A stretch of 64,000 bases of DNA, taken from the NCBI GenBank assembly GCA_037157565.1, contig JAZHRO010000012.1, forward strand, positions 7,032,501 to 7,096,500, read 5' to 3'. Source of the stretch: Thalassia testudinum. Lineage: Eukaryota; Streptophyta; Magnoliopsida; Alismatales; Hydrocharitaceae. Below the pieces are notes generated by a model. That model was not told the origin of the DNA. It saw only the letters and a list, made by a program, of their open reading frames with translations, and did not search any database. This document shows positions 1 through 16,866 of this stretch, one piece after another; within the stretch, counting starts at the first letter, position 1; each line of letters begins with the position of its first letter. The translations under genes and the position numbers were made by a program.

Positions 1-2008
1 TTCGCCTTTCTCTGATCCGGTTACATATGATTCAACGCCATCTGTTGATCGGGTTTCAAACATCAATCAGACTACTAATCACGTCCCATCCTCTTCTGAT
101 CACTCTTGTAGGGTTCCTACATCCTCCACAGAGCCATTTTCATTTGAGGATCCCTACTCTGTCCAGGTTGATTGGACTCAGCCAAACCCTAGATTCTCAC
201 TGCCATATCCATTTGAGCCTCAAAATACCTTGTGGGCTTTGCATCTTTTGATTCACATCTACCAACCCACCAAATTGATTGGGTTTAGGCTGCAACATTA
301 GCTTGTAGATCTGAACAAGCACCTGATTGGACCAACCAGGCTTTTGATTAAGGTGTTTGTTCTACAAAATTCCTCTGATTTGACCACCCCTTTTCCTTGA
401 CCACCTTCTGCTTGACTGAAGGCATTGAATTTAGTGCTTAACGAGAGGCAACCCGTCATTTCAAAAACCCAAGACCCTTCTGATTACCCTTTTGAGTTTC
501 ACATCTACCGCACTTAGAGTTCAGAATTAGAACAGTCGATCCCACCTTTGGTACACGTACCAGAGCTTGAAATCGTCCGCAACAGTCATCTCAACTCATT
601 CACCTACCCTTTGAACTTGTTCTAACCCATGAATCGGGTTGATTTCATACCCTCCAATTTACAATGAGGACATTGCAAAACTTAGGCATGGGGGGTGTTA
701 AAGTGCAAACACATAAAAACTAAAGTTTCTAAGGGGTTCTCACAAAAAAATATACATATTCCAAAAAATAAAAAAAATCAAAAATGGAGAAAGGGGAGGA
801 AAATTTGATAGATTAATTGCATATCATTCTTGAGGAGAAAAAGATGAGGTAATTTAAATGTCAAAAGGGAGTCACAATTTGAAACAAAAAGTGTTTATCT
901 TAATAAATGATTGTGGAATCTACTTAAAGTTCTACACCAAATCAAAAGAAAGAAATAAAAGACAAAAAGTGCTAAAGAGACATAGAGATTAATATGAGTG
1001 CTGATCTTAGGCCTTCTGGGCTTATTTTTAGGTTAAAAATTCACGTATCCGTTAAGATCTGGATAGTCCTCAAGAGGTTGAGGAAAATGCGAAGCTTATG
1101 TATTAGGTCTAAGGCTTAGAGATTATTCGGTCCCATTACCTAACCTTTAGTTTACGGGACTCAGTAACTTAAACACCCTAATCCACACATAAGTCTAGTT
1201 CAGTGCGCTTAATTAATCAAAATCACGCAAAAGTGTTTATTATGTTCTAAAAAAGCTACCTAGATTAGGAGCAGCTTATAAACATAAGTTGATTTGGACG
1301 AGTTCCCAGCGTAGAGAGGCGGGATATTCCCCTCAAAGATGCACAATAACATATTGTCTCCTCAATGCTTGTCTCCTAGAATATCTAAATATCCTACGGG
1401 GGGCATGTAAGCACCATGTGCTGATTCAGGTGCCATGGGTGGGATTATCTCGAAATGTCGATTGCCAGGTCCTGAATTTAGCTACAGAATGCCATGGGTG
1501 GCACTATCTCGAAGTGTCGAAAGCCAGGGTTCTGGGGGTTGTCATGGACGGTGCTATCCCGAAGCATCGATTGCCAGGGACCAATGGTGGGAACCAAGAA
1601 TCCGATACAAAACGTGTTTTGAGCCAATCTGAAGTTAGAAAAATAATCAAGAAAAAGAGAGAGAGAAAGCTCTCCAAAAATGCAAAAATTTTTCTATCCC
1701 TCTCTCTTACAAAAGTGCACTACAAATTGAACCTGGACTAACCATATTACAAGCACGGGTGCTTTAACTGTTGGGTTCAACGAACTGTAGGATAGTTTCT
1801 GTGTGCCTTAGAAACCTTCACGGTAGATTGAGGCTAAAGCTGGTTAAGTCTGGATCTTAGTTGGTACTTGAGTACCTCTAGGCCTATTATTGACATTCTG
1901 ACCTAGTCTCTAGAGAAAAAGCACACATCAAAGATCTGAGCATCAAAGGCATGGTCTAGAATTCGAGTTAAATTCCATAATATTTTGTTAAGGGACTAGC
2001 AAAAGTTA
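1..2008 (+). mobile_element. 3' internal remnant of an Athila/Tat-like Ty3/gypsy element
   Basis: No long reading frame is open here. Around 663-695 there is an AATGAGGACATTGC tract followed by a CTTAGGCATGGGGGG tract. The same end-of-pol signature occurs, in reverse complement, in the complete Athila copy near 51340-51400 of this window. The rest is the untranslated stretch that such elements carry between pol and the 3' LTR, and it leads to the polypurine tract at 2009. I infer that the first 700 bases are degraded pol and the rest 3' untranslated region. The 5' part of the element lies outside the window. Confidence 0.55.
1431..1580 (+). repeat. Three degenerate ~50-60 bp tandem units
   Basis: Three units share the pattern CCATGG-GGT-nnn-TATCTCGAA-TGTCGA-nn-GCCAGG. 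They begin near 1431, 1490 and 1540 and differ from each other by scattered substitutions. They lie in the 3' untranslated part of the Athila-like remnant. An open frame runs through them but shows no recognisable protein, so I treat this as a non-coding minisatellite. Confidence 0.6.
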
Positions 2009-2023
2009 GATATGGGGGTATAA
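2009..2023 (+). other. Polypurine tract of the Athila-like remnant
   Basis: The sequence reads ATATGGGGGTATAA and is followed at once by TGATAACG, which resembles the LTR start TGATAAC of the complete Athila copy (read on the minus strand at 50164). Upstream is GGGACTAGCAAAAGTTAG, matching the context of the other two Athila-type tracts in the window. In this family the tract primes plus-strand DNA synthesis. Confidence 0.6.
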
Positions 2024-3780
2024 TGATAACGTCATCATCAGCCATATTTAGCTTTAATTAGTCGTAATCCATTGATAAATGCTCCTACATAACCACTGTA
2101 GAGTCGTAATTCATTGCATATCCTTTCCAAGAGAAAAGCATTAAATCAGGGGTAAATCTGCAGTTTTAACAGTATATCCTAATTGCAGAACAATCATGGG
2201 AAAATTCTAGGGGTTTATTAAAGGTCAAAGGGTCATAAATGCCTAATAAGAGGGTCATGCAGATAGAAACGGGTTTTTCACGCATTTCAAGAATTAATGG
2301 ATATCTGAAGCCCTAATTTCAGGCCCGCTTAATTAACTGAGATTCCGGTCAAAATAAAATTCACCTAAACCTTCTAAAAATCATAGAAAAATATTCTATA
2401 AGATTTGGTACCTTTGATTTGACCATTGGAACCCATTTTGACCTAAAATAGAGTCTCAGACAGGAAGTTACCATAATTTGGATTTCTGTGCAAATTATCT
2501 AGTCAAACTTAGTCAAAACCAAAATCCAACTTCACCATCAAGTTCCTTGGGTCCAAATTAGGTTTATACCAAAATTTGGGCCCAATCTGAGATCATCTTG
2601 ATGTAGTTTACATTTTTATCCTGATCTAACTCTTTCTTACAAAGAGCCCATCAACTTTTGAAACTCTTACTAAAAAAGCCCCCCAACTTCTTCATATTTT
2701 CGATGAAAAGGTCCTTGTTTCCATTGGAACCTTCTGTCCATACATGGAAGGTTTCAATCAGGGTTTTCTCCCTGAATTTGTGGCAAATCTCTCCCAAAAA
2801 TGGAAGGAGGACTCTTGAGGAGATCCCCTTCCATCTAAGCTTGTTCATGACCTACTTAAACTGCCCAAGAGCATGAACTCTTGGAAATTCGTAAACCTAC
2901 TCCCTGATTTGCGAAGCTTTCAAGCTTGGAAGCTTGTTTTCAAGCTTGAAAGCTCTCCCAATGGCCTATAAAAGACCCCCATCGACTGCCTTACTTCCTT
3001 AGCTTGGTTTGGAGGTCGAACACCCCCTTCTTCCTTTCTCCCCAACCTCCTTCTCCACCAACTCCGGTGAGTCCTCCAACCAACTTCTTCGTCCACCCTC
3101 ACAGACTATAGCGAGTGGATTCGTCTTCCCCACGTTCTTCCGCATCCCGCAATACCAGCAAACACCACCTTCCTTCACCACCGGAGATTTCGTCTTCTCC
3201 GTCATCAGCCTGACAAAACTGATGCGGATCCTCCCTTTCGTCCCTTAGATTTAGGCTAGTTAGCTTCCTTTAGTTCCATAGGTTAGTTTAGGACTCCTTA
3301 TCCCTAGATTTAGCCCCTGATGCCGCCGTTCACCGTCATTTTCCTCCACTCTGGCTGCACCTCTGGTGAGGTCTTCCACTCACCTCACACCTCCAAACAC
3401 CTCGCCAACACCCTTACAACCTTCGCCACTCATCCTTGCACAAAACCCCTCAACTAATTTCGCCTTTCGCCCACCCAAACCACCCACCGAACAACCCCAC
3501 ATTCTCTGACCTTTTCCACCTCCGCCACACCCACACACGCTCCCTCACAGCACGCCACCACCACCAACACCCTCGTCGCAACCTTGCGATCGTCCTGAAC
3601 GTCTTAACAAGGGCTTTTAGCCCGTACTTTGTGTTTCAGGTTCCCCACCAGAGCTCTGCTGCCACATCGACTTCTCCTGCTGTGTTCTTCATGCTCTGCT
3701 CTCGAAAGCTTCAAGTTTCGCTCCCAGGTCGCGTAGAGTATATCCAGGCAGGGTTCCAGGTCTTCAATTGAGCATCACGA
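2024..3780 (+). mobile_element. 3' LTR of the Athila-like remnant, right end unresolved
   Basis: The LTR starts with TGATAACG directly after the polypurine tract. A TATA box (TATAAAAG) lies at 2967-2974, which would make a U3 of about 940 bases. The stretch near 2530-2650 resembles 27000-27100, so at least two copies of this LTR family sit here in the same orientation. I could not find the CA terminus or a target duplication, so the right border is only an estimate. Several GC-rich open frames inside look like chance. Confidence 0.45.
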
Positions 3781-4080
3781 TCACAGCAGGTACACCAATT
3801 GAATGAAGACATCACCAGCTGCACGCACGGGAAGAGAAGGCTGTGGGATTAGTCCCACGTCATGGGATTCCAATGCAACGACCGCCCATAAATATTTTTT
3901 GTGAATAGGCCTTATCACCTCGACACATTGGGGGTGAGGTCCTCACTTCACCCGCACGACCCGAACCTGCCTAACCCTCCACTCCTCGGCTACCACCCAC
4001 GCCGGTAGCCCTGGGTACTCAATACTGCATAATCTGAATACCCATTTTCGACTCAAATATCTAAGAGAGGAAGAGGCAGG

Positions 4081-4125
<45 letters not shown>

Positions 4126-4380
4126 AGGGAGGGTTTTGCTCTCCTGTGCATGAGCTCAACACTTCGTCACGAGAAAGGAAAAGAAAAGAGGAAAGGTTGA
4201 AGGAAAAAAGAGGAGAAGACTCTGTGAAGAAGAAGCCAAAAGCCTTGGCTCCCCTTGTGCATAAGAAGGAAATGAAGAAAAGAAGGAGAGCCGAAGAAGA
4301 AGAAGAAGAGAGAAAGCAGAGGAAGAGCTGAAGAAGGATCTCTATAATGTACTATAGCAGGCATCGCTTAAGTCGTCTGA
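3781..4380. other. Gene-free stretch with GA-rich DNA
   Basis: This may still be part of the LTR to the left. It holds an (AG)n run at about 4086-4122 and purine-rich DNA to about 4330 that encodes a Lys/Glu-rich frame of no recognisable family. I see no gene in it. Confidence 0.5.
4086..4122. repeat. (AG)n microsatellite
   Basis: About 18 consecutive AG units are visible. It lies roughly 850 bases upstream of the E2 gene. Confidence 0.95.
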
Positions 4381-4963
4381 TAATAAATGCATGACGTCTG
4401 ATTTGAGTTTATTTGAGATACTATTGTATTATTTAAGTAATATAGTTACGATTGAATTGAAACACTGCATGCATGTTTAATTAAGAGGAATAGTGGTGAT
4501 CTAAATCACCATTGTTTTTAATTTTCTTTCCTTTTTGTTCGATGAAATCTCTAGATAAATTGAGCATTATTGAATATTTAATGTGACATATTAGTATTGG
4601 CCAAAATGCGGGGCGCAAAGGGGAACGTTCAAGCGCGCAAATTGGCCGAGAAGGGAGTGGTAGCGGGCGGAGGACCCCATCCTCTCTCCACCTTCTCTTC
4701 TTCTCCCCTCACGCGTCCAAACCAAGCGGAAGAAGGGAAAGAGGAAAGCGGAGAGGAGAACAGAGGAAGGTGCACCACAGGAAAAAAGAACTTAAAAAAA
4801 AAAACCGAATAGGGCGATTCCCCCACTCAATAGGTCTCTCTTCTCGATCCCCGCTCTCTTTCTCCGTCTAGCGATCGATCGATCTCACTTCCCCTACCCA
4901 ATCTCTCTCCCAATTTCTAGGGCTGCAGAAGGTCTTCCGATCCCCCTCCCTCGTCGTCCTTCC
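4381..4963 (+). promoter_or_regulatory. Promoter and 5' untranslated region of the E2 gene
   Basis: No convincing TATA box is visible. From about 4800 the sequence turns CT-rich (runs such as TCTCTCTTCTCGATCC and CTCTCTTTCTCCG), which is usual for leaders of constitutively expressed plant genes. I therefore infer a TATA-less promoter with initiation in roughly 4810-4870. The upstream part (4600-4800) is a GC-rich then purine-rich block. Confidence 0.45.
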
Positions 4964-9021
<4,058 letters not shown>

Positions 9022-9360
9022 TGGTTTGGCTAGTGGTTTCACAGATATGTGCTTCTGGAGTTCTGTTTCTTCTCGAAGTACCAGTGGGTGTACCTCCCCT
9101 ATATGTATTGTTATTATTGAATCCTATTGTGCTTGTCGTTATCCCTAATATGTTACTCGTCTTTAGGTCTTGGAAAGGAAGATCTCCTTCGCAGCTCATA
9201 CTTCCTAACAATTATCTGGGAGATACAATTTGGTGCTTCGATTGGTTGCGTGGTTATCTCATCTTAATTAAGTCTGAAATCTATTTCCCATGGCAGCCTT
9301 ATCTTGATTAATCTATCCTTTTCAGCAATGGAATGAAACTTGTCCCCTCGAAGCTGGTGG
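9022..9360 (+). other. Probable 3' untranslated region of the E2 gene
   Basis: AT-rich sequence without a coding signature follows the stop codon. No canonical AATAAA signal is evident; the end near GCAATGGAATGAAACTT is only a guess. Confidence 0.4.
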
Positions 9361-11807
9361 TTTTCCTTTTCCTTTCCTTTCTTTTTCTTTTCAATCTGTT
9401 TTTTTTTCCTTAGCACTTGATCTTTCCTTTTGCACGCTGATACTAGATGGAAAATTCAATTTAAAGCATCATGAAACTGTATATTTTATATCGTGATCAT
9501 CAGAAAGCAGGCTATTGTAAGTGGTCCTCTTTCTGGGTCACCCCTCCTCAATTGATGTGATTTTGATAAAATTCTGAATTGGATCTAAACATTCTGGTTT
9601 ATAGAGACCATTCCATCCTATGATCCAATGGGTTGAGAATTTTCAATATCTAGTTAGAAGCTTGGGTTATTACCTACATTTGAAGGGGTGGAAGTGACTG
9701 GCGTCAGGAAAGATTTTCTTTGTTAGCTCTAAGAAGTCAAACACTAGGCTGTCAATGCTAGGGTGTTAGGATGTAGCAACTGGGGTGCTTCTGTTTATTT
9801 CATTTACCCTCTAGGATGGGGAAGGACCAATCCAGAGACTGTTTCGTGGCTTGCAGGAGGGACAAGTAATTAGCTAGATGTGGTAGATGAGTTCATATTT
9901 TGTAAACCAAAAAGCAGAAAAGAAAAATTAGTGGTTGCTTTGTTTTATTTTTAATTTTAGGTTGGTGTTATTGCTATCTTTTATTGTAGGATAAATAATT
10001 ATTTGGATGTGACATCTTCATTAATATGTTATAAGCAGAAAAGAATATAAATGAGTTATTTTATTTTTTATTTCATTATGAGTTGTATCCCATTGAAACC
10101 TCACCTACCTGTGTGCGTTGTTTATAATAAAATATCATGGCATATCCCCTTTAGCCTACTAGCCCCACCCATTATGGATTGGGCTAAGTCGGCCCATGGG
10201 TTAATGTTTACTTTGTTGTAGTTAATAGATTTTTTAAAAATTTATCTTGATCAAATATATATGGTACATTCCCTTATTGATTTTCTGAATCTAAGAAAGC
10301 CATATATGATTTTATTTTATGATCATTCATTTAAAATAGAGAAAAAGGATCCTAGTTTATGTGCTATACATATTGGATCCACTCATAAAAGTGGCACATG
10401 AAAGGCATCATAAAAAAGAAATTAAGAATCTCAAAAAATGGATGGGAAAGGGAGAGACGTAAATATGAGGGTAACAAATTGGGCAGAGAGGATTAGATGA
10501 GGACAGAGTAAGAGGTAATTATTTGGAATGGGAGAAAAGAGTGTAGCTTCTTTTGGAGTTTAATGAGCCCTTAAATAAACTAGGTCAAAAAAATAGAATC
10601 CGAACTTGGTCCATGGGTGACCAGGTCGAAACTTGATTGAGCTGTTGGCTTCTTTTCTAAGCTCAAGCCCAACTCATGGGTGGAGTGGGTGGCATCCTAA
10701 CCCATTGGCTAGGTCTAATGCACACTTGTTACCTCATTAATTAGGCCAGAGATGCGAAGCAGTTGCCAAGGAGGAAGGTGAGTGAAATAGAAGGACAACT
10801 TGGATACACTTTCTTGATGTGTGCTAGTTTTAATTGGGAGAGAGGGAATGTTGTTATGAGAGGGGTCGGGTGGTTGAAGTTGCTTTCCTGAGTTTATAAT
10901 TTTTTTCCGAATCATACATTGCAACCTTTAAATCTATTCCTTTATTTTTATAATTTGCTCCTCCTCACCTCCCAATGAAAGGGATAAGAGACATGATGAA
11001 AGAGGAGGATGTTGGGTTCCCCCTTTGAAGCTTTATACACATGTCACATGTCACATGCACCATGTTTGAAATTCCTCCCTCATCATTATAAACATTGTTA
11101 GGGTGTTAGTTATCCTGAAGGGCATTATCTAGTACTAACGGCTGCCTTTTGGATATTGGCCTTCCAAATCTAAAATCAACGATTGCCAAATCAATTGTTA
11201 TTTTCCAACCCATACTTTACCACCACACTTAATGAGTTAGAGGCTCTAGCTTCTTCATGATGTACACCTCTTTGAAGTGGAGCCCAATAAATTTTCTCGT
11301 GTACCGTGCGATTACTTGTTGATTGTGTGATTTACTTGAATAGTCATGCAATCCAAACTTGTTAAGCCTAAAGAGGAATCCAATTACCCTTATCTAGTAA
11401 TTCCTCCTGTTGAGTCCTTAGTTCCTTAAGTTTAGCCTACCCAATCCTTGGTATGAAGTGAAATTCAAACACAATTTCTTGATGTGGTGGTGTCCCCAAT
11501 AACTCTTTTGGAAACACATCAGGGTGTTCATTCACTATAATGGCATCCTACAAGTCTACTTTTTTCTCCTTGTCTGCTACTATGCATGCGAAGTACCCTT
11601 CACAACCCTTAGCAAACAACCTACAAGCTTTAAGTATTGATATTTGATAGATGACTGTCATTGCGTTGATCCTTTAATTCATACCGACACATCTTGGGTT
11701 GTTGGAAAATAATTTTCTTACCCAAGCAGTTAAGGAATGCATGTTGTCTTTCTAGCTAGTAAATTCTTAGAATTACATCAGTCTTTTATCTTTGGAATGA
11801 TCATGCC
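9361..11807. other. Intergenic region, no gene seen
   Basis: There are only short chance frames on both strands. The composition is that of degraded repeat DNA. I recognise no domain, RNA gene or clear transposon terminus. Confidence 0.6.
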
Positions 11808-12530
11808 TGTAGATAGCTTGATAAGGGAAAAAATTAACCCTTATAAAATAGGCCCAAGTGGCCCACAAGCCTGTTATGGAGGCCCTAAGCCTAGGAGGCT
11901 CACAAATAAATCAACCTAAACAACCCATGAGAAGATTTTGTAAGAAGTCCTAGTCTGTCTACTCGCTGGGAGCTGACCCAATAAAGCCACTGGTGGACCC
12001 TCAAGGATCCATTAAGATAGCCCCGTAGGACTTCAGGAAAATGCCCAATAGAGGCCCATGCCGGGGGCGTCTAGTAACTCCGGCAATGTGTTATCACCCT
12101 CTCGAGTATGAGCCACCTAAAGGCATTAGGAGGGTCACAACAAATGCGATCATTGTAACAATGTTCTCCAAGATCTCTTCAATAACCAAATAAGGAAAGC
12201 TTAGATGGTAGATAGCTTAGAAGGAAACTGAGCAGGAGGCATGTCTTGCAAGTAAGGTCGTTATGGAATCTTCCGATAATTACAAGATTTTATTCCTAAT
12301 CAGGGGCTTGGTTGAATGAGAGTTATTGTACATTATAAATAAGGGTCTTGAGCATTTAGAGGGCATTCTGCCTACACTATTGACTACTAACTACCATTTG
12401 TAAACTATTGAGGGTTAAATCCCTTCCCTAGACGTATACCACTCATGGTGGAACTCGATTACGAAATCTCTATGCCTTTGTGTTGTTTATCTTTTATTTT
12501 TTACATTATTATTCTATTGGCGAGTTTACA
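11808..12530 (+). mobile_element. LTR-like sequence of a large retrotransposon derivative
   Basis: The candidate LTR begins TGTAGATAG (or TGATAAGGG at 11819) and ends GAGTTTACA. A TATA box (ATTATAAATAAGG) lies near 12334. Downstream, after CTTAGATTGT, is TGGTGTTGTTTGTGGAAA (12541-12558), which resembles the TGGTGCCGTTTGTGGGAA primer-site region common after the 5' LTR of plant gypsy and LARD elements. I infer a 5' LTR in plus orientation whose coding interior is lost. I could not confirm a second LTR or a target duplication. Confidence 0.4.
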
Positions 12531-12540
12531 CTTAGATTGT

Positions 12541-13039
12541 TGGTGTTGTTTGTGGAAATTAGAGGCTTAACTGGTTGAAAGTTTTAAACCCCCACAAAAT
12601 CTTCGCGTCCTCCATGAAGTGATCCAAGAATGCCTATTCTAACTTGGAGGCTTAGGCGGAACCTAGTGTCAGGCAAAACCAATAGGAAAAAGAGGTGTGC
12701 CCCCTCTTCCTCCTCATTCTTCTTGCTTGTGCTTCTTGGAGTAGAAGCAAGATGGAACTCCACTGAATGAAGATCGTCTTCCTCTGGGCAACTATGTTGT
12801 TGCACTTATCGTTGTGTTGGTAACTTTGAGTAGATTCGTGGAATTGCTTTCACACATTGCCACACTCCTGTATTGGCCAATCACTGAGGTATACTCCTTA
12901 ACTCAAGTGTTTTCCATGTTTTGAATTGATTTTTCTTGATGCTTTTGGGATCATGTTTTGTGTCTTGAAAAGTTTTAAAATGAACCCCTCAGTTCCATGA
13001 TGTGCCACTTCAATAGCAATAATACTATGCTAGCATAAC
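12541..13039. other. Primer-site-like motif and non-coding DNA
   Basis: It begins with the primer-site-like TGGTGTTGTTTGTGGAAA. The rest has no reading frame of recognisable origin. Confidence 0.35.
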
Positions 13040-13235
13040 AATTGAAAGCATCAATGTTATAGCTTATAGCATCGATGCAGATTCCATAGCATTGATGCAT
13101 GGTAATATAATATTTCAAAGCATCGATGTTGTAGCTCATTTTATATTGATGCTATGGTCCTATATGGCATGGTATATGCCATAACATTGATGTTATGGTA
13201 CACAAACTTGCAACATCGATGCTATAACATCAATG
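13040..13235. repeat. Array of GCATCGATGC-type palindromes
   Basis: About eight decamers of the form RCATYRATGY occur in 200 bases. Perfect GCATCGATGC is at 13069-13078. Variants lie near 13048, 13089, 13120, 13144, 13184, 13213 and 13227. Spacing is irregular at about 14-40 bases. The layout resembles the palindrome arrays in the LTRs at 55310-55860 and 62637-62945, though the motif is different. Confidence 0.75.
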
Positions 13236-13859
13236 TCATGCAACATTGGCTATACACAAAAAGTAGGATGACGTTAAACGCTAGCATCAATATATGCAAG
13301 AAAGTGGGTGTGTGTGGGAAACTGAGGTGTGTGTACAGACGTGTATATGGATGGGTTTCTGTACATTTGTTCTTTTTGTTTCTAAACTCATTGCAACTAA
13401 AGATTGGTGCTTCCTTGGCATGTTTAAACACCACTCTACTCTAACGGTTATCCCTATAATGTTAATATTTGGAAAGCAATATTAAACCCATTGTTATATC
13501 ACTCTAATATTGCACTTATAAGTCAATGTTAAGAACAAGTGAGTGAGGAAGGATAGCTTTTTAGATGAATGGCCTAATTCATGCTTGCATGCATAACAGT
13601 CTCCATTACAATTTAATAAAGGGTTGGAAAATGGAGTCTAAAGTATGACTCTTTCCTTTGTGATTTATTATTCTACCTTGCCTATTGATGCTCTTTCCAC
13701 TACCAATGTGGTTGAAAATGATTTTGTGTTGGATGCGAGTGTTTCTTCTCTGGCTGATGCTATTGATTCCTCTAATATTGTCACCAAACATGCTAAGATT
13801 ATTTCTAGGAAAAATCTGAACTTGGATCGTCTCCAATGATTTTATTATTAACACTCCTT

Positions 13860-15138
13860 TCACTGCTACCATTTAGGCTATCCTTAACCGGAGCAGTTCT
13901 CTTGATCACCCTAATCCCAATCCTCTACCACTCGTCAACTCTTATGCTTCTTATATATTCATATCTTTTGCTATTATACTTCTTATGACTTCACTACTCA
14001 TCAACTCTTGTTGGACTTTCTTAAGCTTCTTAAATCTATCATTGTTGGTCCCTAGTTGGTGGGTGGGGACTTTAACTAGATTCTCTACCCGTTTGAAAAG
14101 CCAAGTATGGGAGTTCTTTTTATTTCACATTTGCAGCTTACTTTCATGAATTTATTCATGATGAACTTCAACTTGATGGGTATCAATTCTCTTGGTGTAA
14201 TGGCTAGGTTAGTGAACATTGCATTTATTAGAAGTGATAAACTGTGACTGGATTTCTTTGAGCTCCTTTGGTAGTTACCTTTTGTGCTAGGCTTTAATTC
14301 ATTCTCTTATGGGAATTTCTACAAAGTCCCCTCCCTCTTTAAGACTTGGTCCCTTTAAATTGCAAACATGTGACCCAAACCAATGGGTTCAATGTTGTAC
14401 TTTCCAAAATATGGGAGTGAACCTTTTTTCTCATCTTGGTGGTCCTATTTACGTTCTCTATGCCAAACTCTTGCATCTTAAGTGTGCATTGAAATAGTAG
14501 GATAGGAAATGCTTTGGTAATATTCTTGATCTTATAAACTCTATTGAGACCCACTATGAGGATCTTGAATCCTCCCTTGCCTCCAACTAGAATGAGAGTA
14601 TTTACTTTAATCTAGTTGGCCTTCACCTTCAAATTGATGATGCCTTAGTTGTGTATACTTCTTATTTGAGGTAGAAAGCTAAAATCCCTTGGTTGGTTAA
14701 CAATGGCTTGAACACTCCTTTCATAAGTGCTTGGTAAATGTGTTGCCAAGAGGAATTAGAATTCACTTACCAAAACTATTAGCAATGGCTCCTGCTGTTT
14801 CTTGGGTATTTTAAAGATTTACTTAATAACCATTGTAGGTGGATAAGGACATCCTTAACATTATTCTGTTGATGGTTTTTAAGGATATTAATAGGTCCTT
14901 GACGTTCATTCTACTCCAGGATGAGATTCTAGAACTATAGATGATATGCTAAGAAATAAAACTCTTGGTCTTAATGGCTTCAATGTGGAATTCGCTCAAC
15001 ATTGTCGACCTATTGCTTGTTATGATGTTGTCTAGGCTATCTAGTGGTTCTTCTCTAGAGAAAGGCTCCTTGTTCATTCAACAACACTTTTATCTCCCTC
15101 AACACTTTTATGATCAAAGTTCCTTTGTTGATCTCATA
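13860..15138 (+). pseudogene. L1-type LINE ORF2, 5' half (endonuclease to start of reverse transcriptase)
   Basis: No frame is open throughout, but conserved blocks appear in order across all three frames. They are a GGDFN block of the APE-type endonuclease at about 14060-14075, a KL-HLKCALK segment near 14470, a KAKIPWLVN segment near 14670, and an NGFNVEFAQHC block near 14970 matching the PGPDGF region before the reverse transcriptase. The copy stops after a SFVDL block at 15120-15138. The continuation RPISLCN appears only at 25405, so I take both pieces as one LINE interrupted by about 10.2 kb. Many stops and frameshifts show it is long dead. Confidence 0.7.
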
Positions 15139-16131
15139 CTATTACAACTCGAGTCCTCACTTTAGTAGGAACCCCAGTCGATTTACCAATTCTATCTAAG
15201 ATCTAGTCATCCAGCATATAAACATACAACAATAAAATTCATTCATCACGCATCACTATTGGATTTTGTATGCCCTGAGCAAGCTATCCGAGTTTTTGCA
15301 ATATGATTACATTTTATCTAAATAAAGAATTTGATTAATTTCCGGTGAAATGACTTGGGTCCCTTAGTACAACTAGGGTTACACACTTAGCCAGATCAAA
15401 TAACCCAATGTGTGTTGATGCAGAGATCTAAATGGTTTCAAGAATCCGATAGCACTTCAAGAAACTATCTGATTCGATCATATATTTCTAGCCTAACTTG
15501 GGATGAAAACCTTCTCGAGATGTCGTTGCCTGATTGATGTTTTCGAATTGAGATTTAAGAACTGTCATGCGGGTTAGATTAAGGAGTTAACTTGATGAAA
15601 TAAGAGATAGAGGAAGACTTTCTTCAACATTGTAATGGAGATGGCATATCCTTAGACTTAAGACAAATATATGTCTCTGTTCAAGAACATGTACATTTGG
15701 CAAACCATATGTTGATGCACCCTCCTCAGTGCTAACACTGGAAAGTTGGTGTGTATAGGAAGGGATAGGAGGCACATGTTCTCTTGAAAGGATTACATAA
15801 ATATATTGCATATGTATATGCAACTGATTGGATGCATAACCTCACTTCATATATATTAGGAATGACAAATTCCATATTTGCTTGCAGAGTCCTGATCAAA
15901 CTCAAGGTATGAAGAGAACAAGATAGACCTTTGGAAAATGTTCTAAGCTTCACTCTTGTTTCAATGATACAAGGAGATATCAAGAATAATATTATCCAAG
16001 AAGGAATGACAGTTGTCTAATGATATTAGACCTCAACATGATATTTTCCTCCCCCAAGTGTGACAGGTTTATAAGTATTTAGAATACTTGAGGGGGTAAA
16101 GTGCTAGAATTTCATCTATCTTATGGGTTAT
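15139..16131 (+). other. Non-coding repeat-derived DNA with a polypurine-like tract
   Basis: ACTTGAGGGGGTAAAG near 16087-16102 looks like a polypurine tract preceding the LTR-like region that follows. The rest shows no protein family that I can recognise. Confidence 0.35.
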
Positions 16132-16866
16132 TGTTGGAGTGATGAAATCGATAATGATATTAATGAATTCCTAGTTGAAGAAAAAATTAATTATGGCATA
16201 AAGAGTTAAGTTACATTTAATTTGATAATTAAATGCATATAATTTGATTAGGTATAAAATTCAAGTATTGAATTGCAATTAATTTAAGTTTCAATACTTG
16301 ATCGAAACTTTCTAACATTTATTTTGGGCCAAAGATGCAAAAGTCAATTAGATTACATCCCATCCATTGGATGGAGATCCAATGGATGTCATCAATGTAG
16401 GAATTAGGATGGAATTCTTATAAATATCTCCTAAAGGGAGAAACCCTAATTGCCTTGCCATTCAATCAATCAATTGATTGAAATCAACCAAAGTCCACCA
16501 CAAAGAGCACTAAGTGGCAGCCACAAGGAAGAGTAGGCAACACCCTCTGCTGCAGTACAAGGGCTTCATCTGCCCGTCGAGGAGGAGCAAAGGGTCTCTC
16601 TTGAGACTTATTTGAGGAAGCACCACCACGTGAGGTGCTGTTCTCCACTGTCTCAAGATATAATCCCTTAACTGGTGGGATCTCGGAATGGAAGAAAATT
16701 AGTTTCATGTGGTTTCGATTTTAGGCATTTTTTGTTTTGTTTACTTGATCGTTTTATGGTATAGAATTGATAAGGTTTGCGAAAAAGTTTTTGAAACGTT
16801 TATACCTATTCTTCATGTTCTTCACACTTTTACGATGCCATAGGTTCATTAGGAACGATCCCAACA
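16132..16866 (+). mobile_element. Copia-like LTR remnant
   Basis: The ~735 base segment starts TGTTGGAG and ends CCCAACA, matching inverted termini of the kind common in Ty1/copia LTRs. A TATA box (TATAAATA) is at 16419-16426, giving plus orientation. The five bases on either side (GTTAT and ATCAC) do not match, so it is not a clean solo LTR. The borders are tentative. Confidence 0.45.

Noticed and set aside
4146..4331. Lys/Glu-rich 61-codon frame
   Set aside because: It sits in purine-rich DNA next to an (AG)n run, so an open frame is expected by chance.
13154..13485. Short overlapping frames on both strands
   Set aside because: They overlap the palindrome array and each other, and have no family signature.
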